From Acetofilamentum sp. (GTDB lineage Bacteria; Bacteroidota; Bacteroidia; Bacteroidales; JAFGXI01), in contig DYOK01000041.1 of assembly GCA_020720565.1 (NCBI GenBank), positions 8,209 through 15,209 of the forward strand: 7,001 nucleotides of DNA, written 5' to 3'. Numbering within the stretch: position 1 is the stretch's first letter; each line of letters begins with the position of its first letter. Both the position numbers and the translations under genes were made by a program. Of the stretch, positions 5,727 through 7,001 are shown piece by piece. The notes beneath the pieces were generated by a model. The model saw only the letters and a program-made list of their open reading frames with translations, was not told the origin of the DNA and ran no database searches.

Positions 5727-6911
5727 ATGATCAAATTATTTTTTAAATTATCGATATCTTTTGTACTTGTTTTTTCGTTTTTTTCTTGTGACGAAGATTT
5801 TGACTTAGTAACCGAATATACCGACCAAACCGTGGTTTATGCTTTTTTAGAACATAAAGATCCTTGGGTTTATGGTCAAGACACCAATTTTATTGTGGTT
5901 AATAAAGCATTCTTGGGCGAAGCCAATATATACGACATGGCGGCTGCACCCGATTCGACACATTATAAGAATTACGATTCTATCAGTGTAACTTTACAAC
6001 GTATCGAAACTGTGGATCCCAATTCAACACCAATCGGAAATCCAATTGTGCTTAGTTATACCACCCATTACAAAGATTCAGGTGCTTTTTCGCGAGAAAA
6101 CAATGTGGTATTTTACACGACACATTATTTAATGGACTATCAAGATGTCAATCTTAATCCAACTCCTGATCCCAATCAAAGTTATTTCTATCGCTTGTCG
6201 ATTAAAAAGCCAGGGCAAGCAGAGGTGTATGCTGTTACCAAAATGATTAGAGGTTTTCAAGAAGGTAAGCCGTTTACTTTAGCTCCACCAGTTCGGATTA
6301 TAAAGTTGTACGATGCCGATAAACCGAATCATAAACTAGTTGTTAAGTTTGGCACCAATGTCGATGCTAGAATATATCAATTACATATTAGAACCTATTA
6401 CTACGAAAAAAGAACGGATGGCAACATCTATATCGACTACTTCGATTACGACCACCCCTTAATTGTTAGCTCTAGTAAAAATGCTACTCAAAGCGAAGAC
6501 ATTGAAACTTCGGTTACTATTGGACCCTATTTAAACAAACTCTTGTTAGAATGTAATGACACGAGCGGTGTGGTTTGGCGTGCAATTAAAAACAAAACAA
6601 GCTCAGAGCGTCCAGAAACACATGCCATGGGAATCACTCTTGGGAGCCAAGAGACCTATGTTTACAACCAAATTACACAACCTTCGAATGGCATTGTGCA
6701 AACCAAACCTAATTACACCAATATTACCAATGGTTTAGGAATTTTTACCAGCAAATGGAATTTTTGGCGAAATCAATTCACAATAGAGGAAAAAACGATC
6801 AACTATATTTCGGAAGGCGACTTCTCTAAACACCTTAAGTTTATGAATGCGACAGACGGCCAACATCAAATGGATGTCATGGATCATTCTGTAGTTATTA
6901 AACGTTATTAA
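5727..6911 (+). CDS. Predicted surface or outer-membrane lipoprotein, family uncertain (DUF4249-like?)
   Basis: The product has 394 residues and no enzyme motif that I recognise. The N-terminus is a lipoprotein signal peptide: basic MIKLFFK, a hydrophobic core, then FFSC with Cys21 as the predicted lipidated residue. The cysteine is followed by DEDFD; acidic residues right after the cysteine act as a surface-export signal in several Bacteroidota, so an outer-leaflet location is plausible. The rest is rich in aromatic residues and in alternating polar and hydrophobic stretches, suggesting beta-sandwich folds, with no further membrane segment. The segments TVVYAFLEHKDP (35-46), VVNKAFLGEANIYDMA (57-72) and YTNITNGLGIFTS (330-342) remind me of conserved Bacteroidota lipoproteins such as DUF4249, but this is from memory. 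The ATG is the start that gives a complete signal peptide. It is not in an operon with any visible gene, and its function is unknown. Confidence 0.8.
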   Translation: MIKLFFKLSISFVLVFSFFSCDEDFDLVTEYTDQTVVYAFLEHKDPWVYGQDTNFIVVNKAFLGEANIYDMAAAPDSTHYKNYDSISVTLQRIETVDPNSTPIGNPIVLSYTTHYKDSGAFSRENNVVFYTTHYLMDYQDVNLNPTPDPNQSYFYRLSIKKPGQAEVYAVTKMIRGFQEGKPFTLAPPVRIIKLYDADKPNHKLVVKFGTNVDARIYQLHIRTYYYEKRTDGNIYIDYFDYDHPLIVSSSKNATQSEDIETSVTIGPYLNKLLLECNDTSGVVWRAIKNKTSSERPETHAMGITLGSQETYVYNQITQPSNGIVQTKPNYTNITNGLGIFTSKWNFWRNQFTIEEKTINYISEGDFSKHLKFMNATDGQHQMDVMDHSVVIKRY

Positions 6912-7001
6912 GAGGTTGTTTAAATTTTGTTTTTAAGAATTAAAATAGGGGATTTTTTTGTCAGATGAAGCAATTTGGAGGCGAATACAACACTGTATTT
7001 A
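6912..7001. other. Non-coding tail, possible left end of a mobile element
   Basis: Directly after the lipoprotein stop the sequence reads GAGGTTGTTTAAATTTTG, then an AT-rich palindrome TTTTAA-GAA-TTAAAA (6931-6945) and a run of seven T (6953-6959). GAGGNTGT-type starts are common at the ends of several insertion-sequence families, so this could be a terminal repeat, but the other end lies outside the window. A frame with an ATG at 6965 stays open for 12 codons to the window edge; this is too short to call a gene. The palindrome plus T run could also act as a weak terminator for the lipoprotein gene. Confidence 0.2.

Noticed and set aside
6965..7001. A 12-codon start of a gene running off the window
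   Set aside because: Too short to judge, with no recognisable motif or ribosome binding site.

Overview
The window looks like chromosomal DNA of a Bacteroidota bacterium, probably class Bacteroidia. The evidence is AT-rich intergenic DNA, no Shine-Dalgarno sequences in front of any gene, Bacteroidota-type -7 boxes (TAnnTTTG), a MetK very close to remembered Bacteroides enzymes, and a Bacteroidota-style lipoprotein with an acidic stretch after the lipid-bearing cysteine. The genus cannot be told from this sequence.

Layout. Positions 1-639 hold no convincing gene. They carry a nested inverted-repeat array built on the palindrome GGGC-GTA-GCCC (20-252), a small imperfect palindrome (296-316), a GC-richer island with several possible stems and a short open frame without a start codon (346-468), then a good promoter (493-525) and a hairpin-forming leader (542-601) for metK. 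metK (640-1911, +) encodes S-adenosylmethionine synthetase. It converges on a minus-strand cassette across a strong bidirectional terminator (1930-1962).

The minus-strand cassette, in transcription order, is wbpE-like aminotransferase (5370-4234), wbpD-like N-acetyltransferase (4103-3522) and wbpA/tviB-like UDP-GlcNAc 6-dehydrogenase (3393-2104). Together these supply most of the route from UDP-GlcNAc to UDP-2,3-diacetamido-2,3-dideoxy-glucuronic acid, a precursor of O-antigen or capsule sugars. The step between dehydrogenase and aminotransferase (WbpB, 3-oxidation) is not encoded here, nor is the epimerase WbpI or any glycosyltransferase. The rest of the pathway must lie elsewhere, or the product differs.

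A divergent intergenic region (5371-5726) separates the cassette from a plus-strand gene for a predicted outer-membrane lipoprotein of uncertain family (5727-6911). The last 90 bases hold no confirmed gene and may be the start of a mobile element.

The most interesting non-coding signal is a set of seven 13-base palindromes with 5-bp arms and a 3-base loop, all found between genes. They form two sequence types, AGGGC-GTA-GCCCT-like and AGGTC-GAA-GACCT, and share the form AGGnC-GnA-GnCCT. Two copies lie exactly 37 bases ahead of the start codons of wbpD and wbpA, in leaders that share other motifs. No complete new biological system is visible; the palindrome family and the two leader candidates are the parts worth following.
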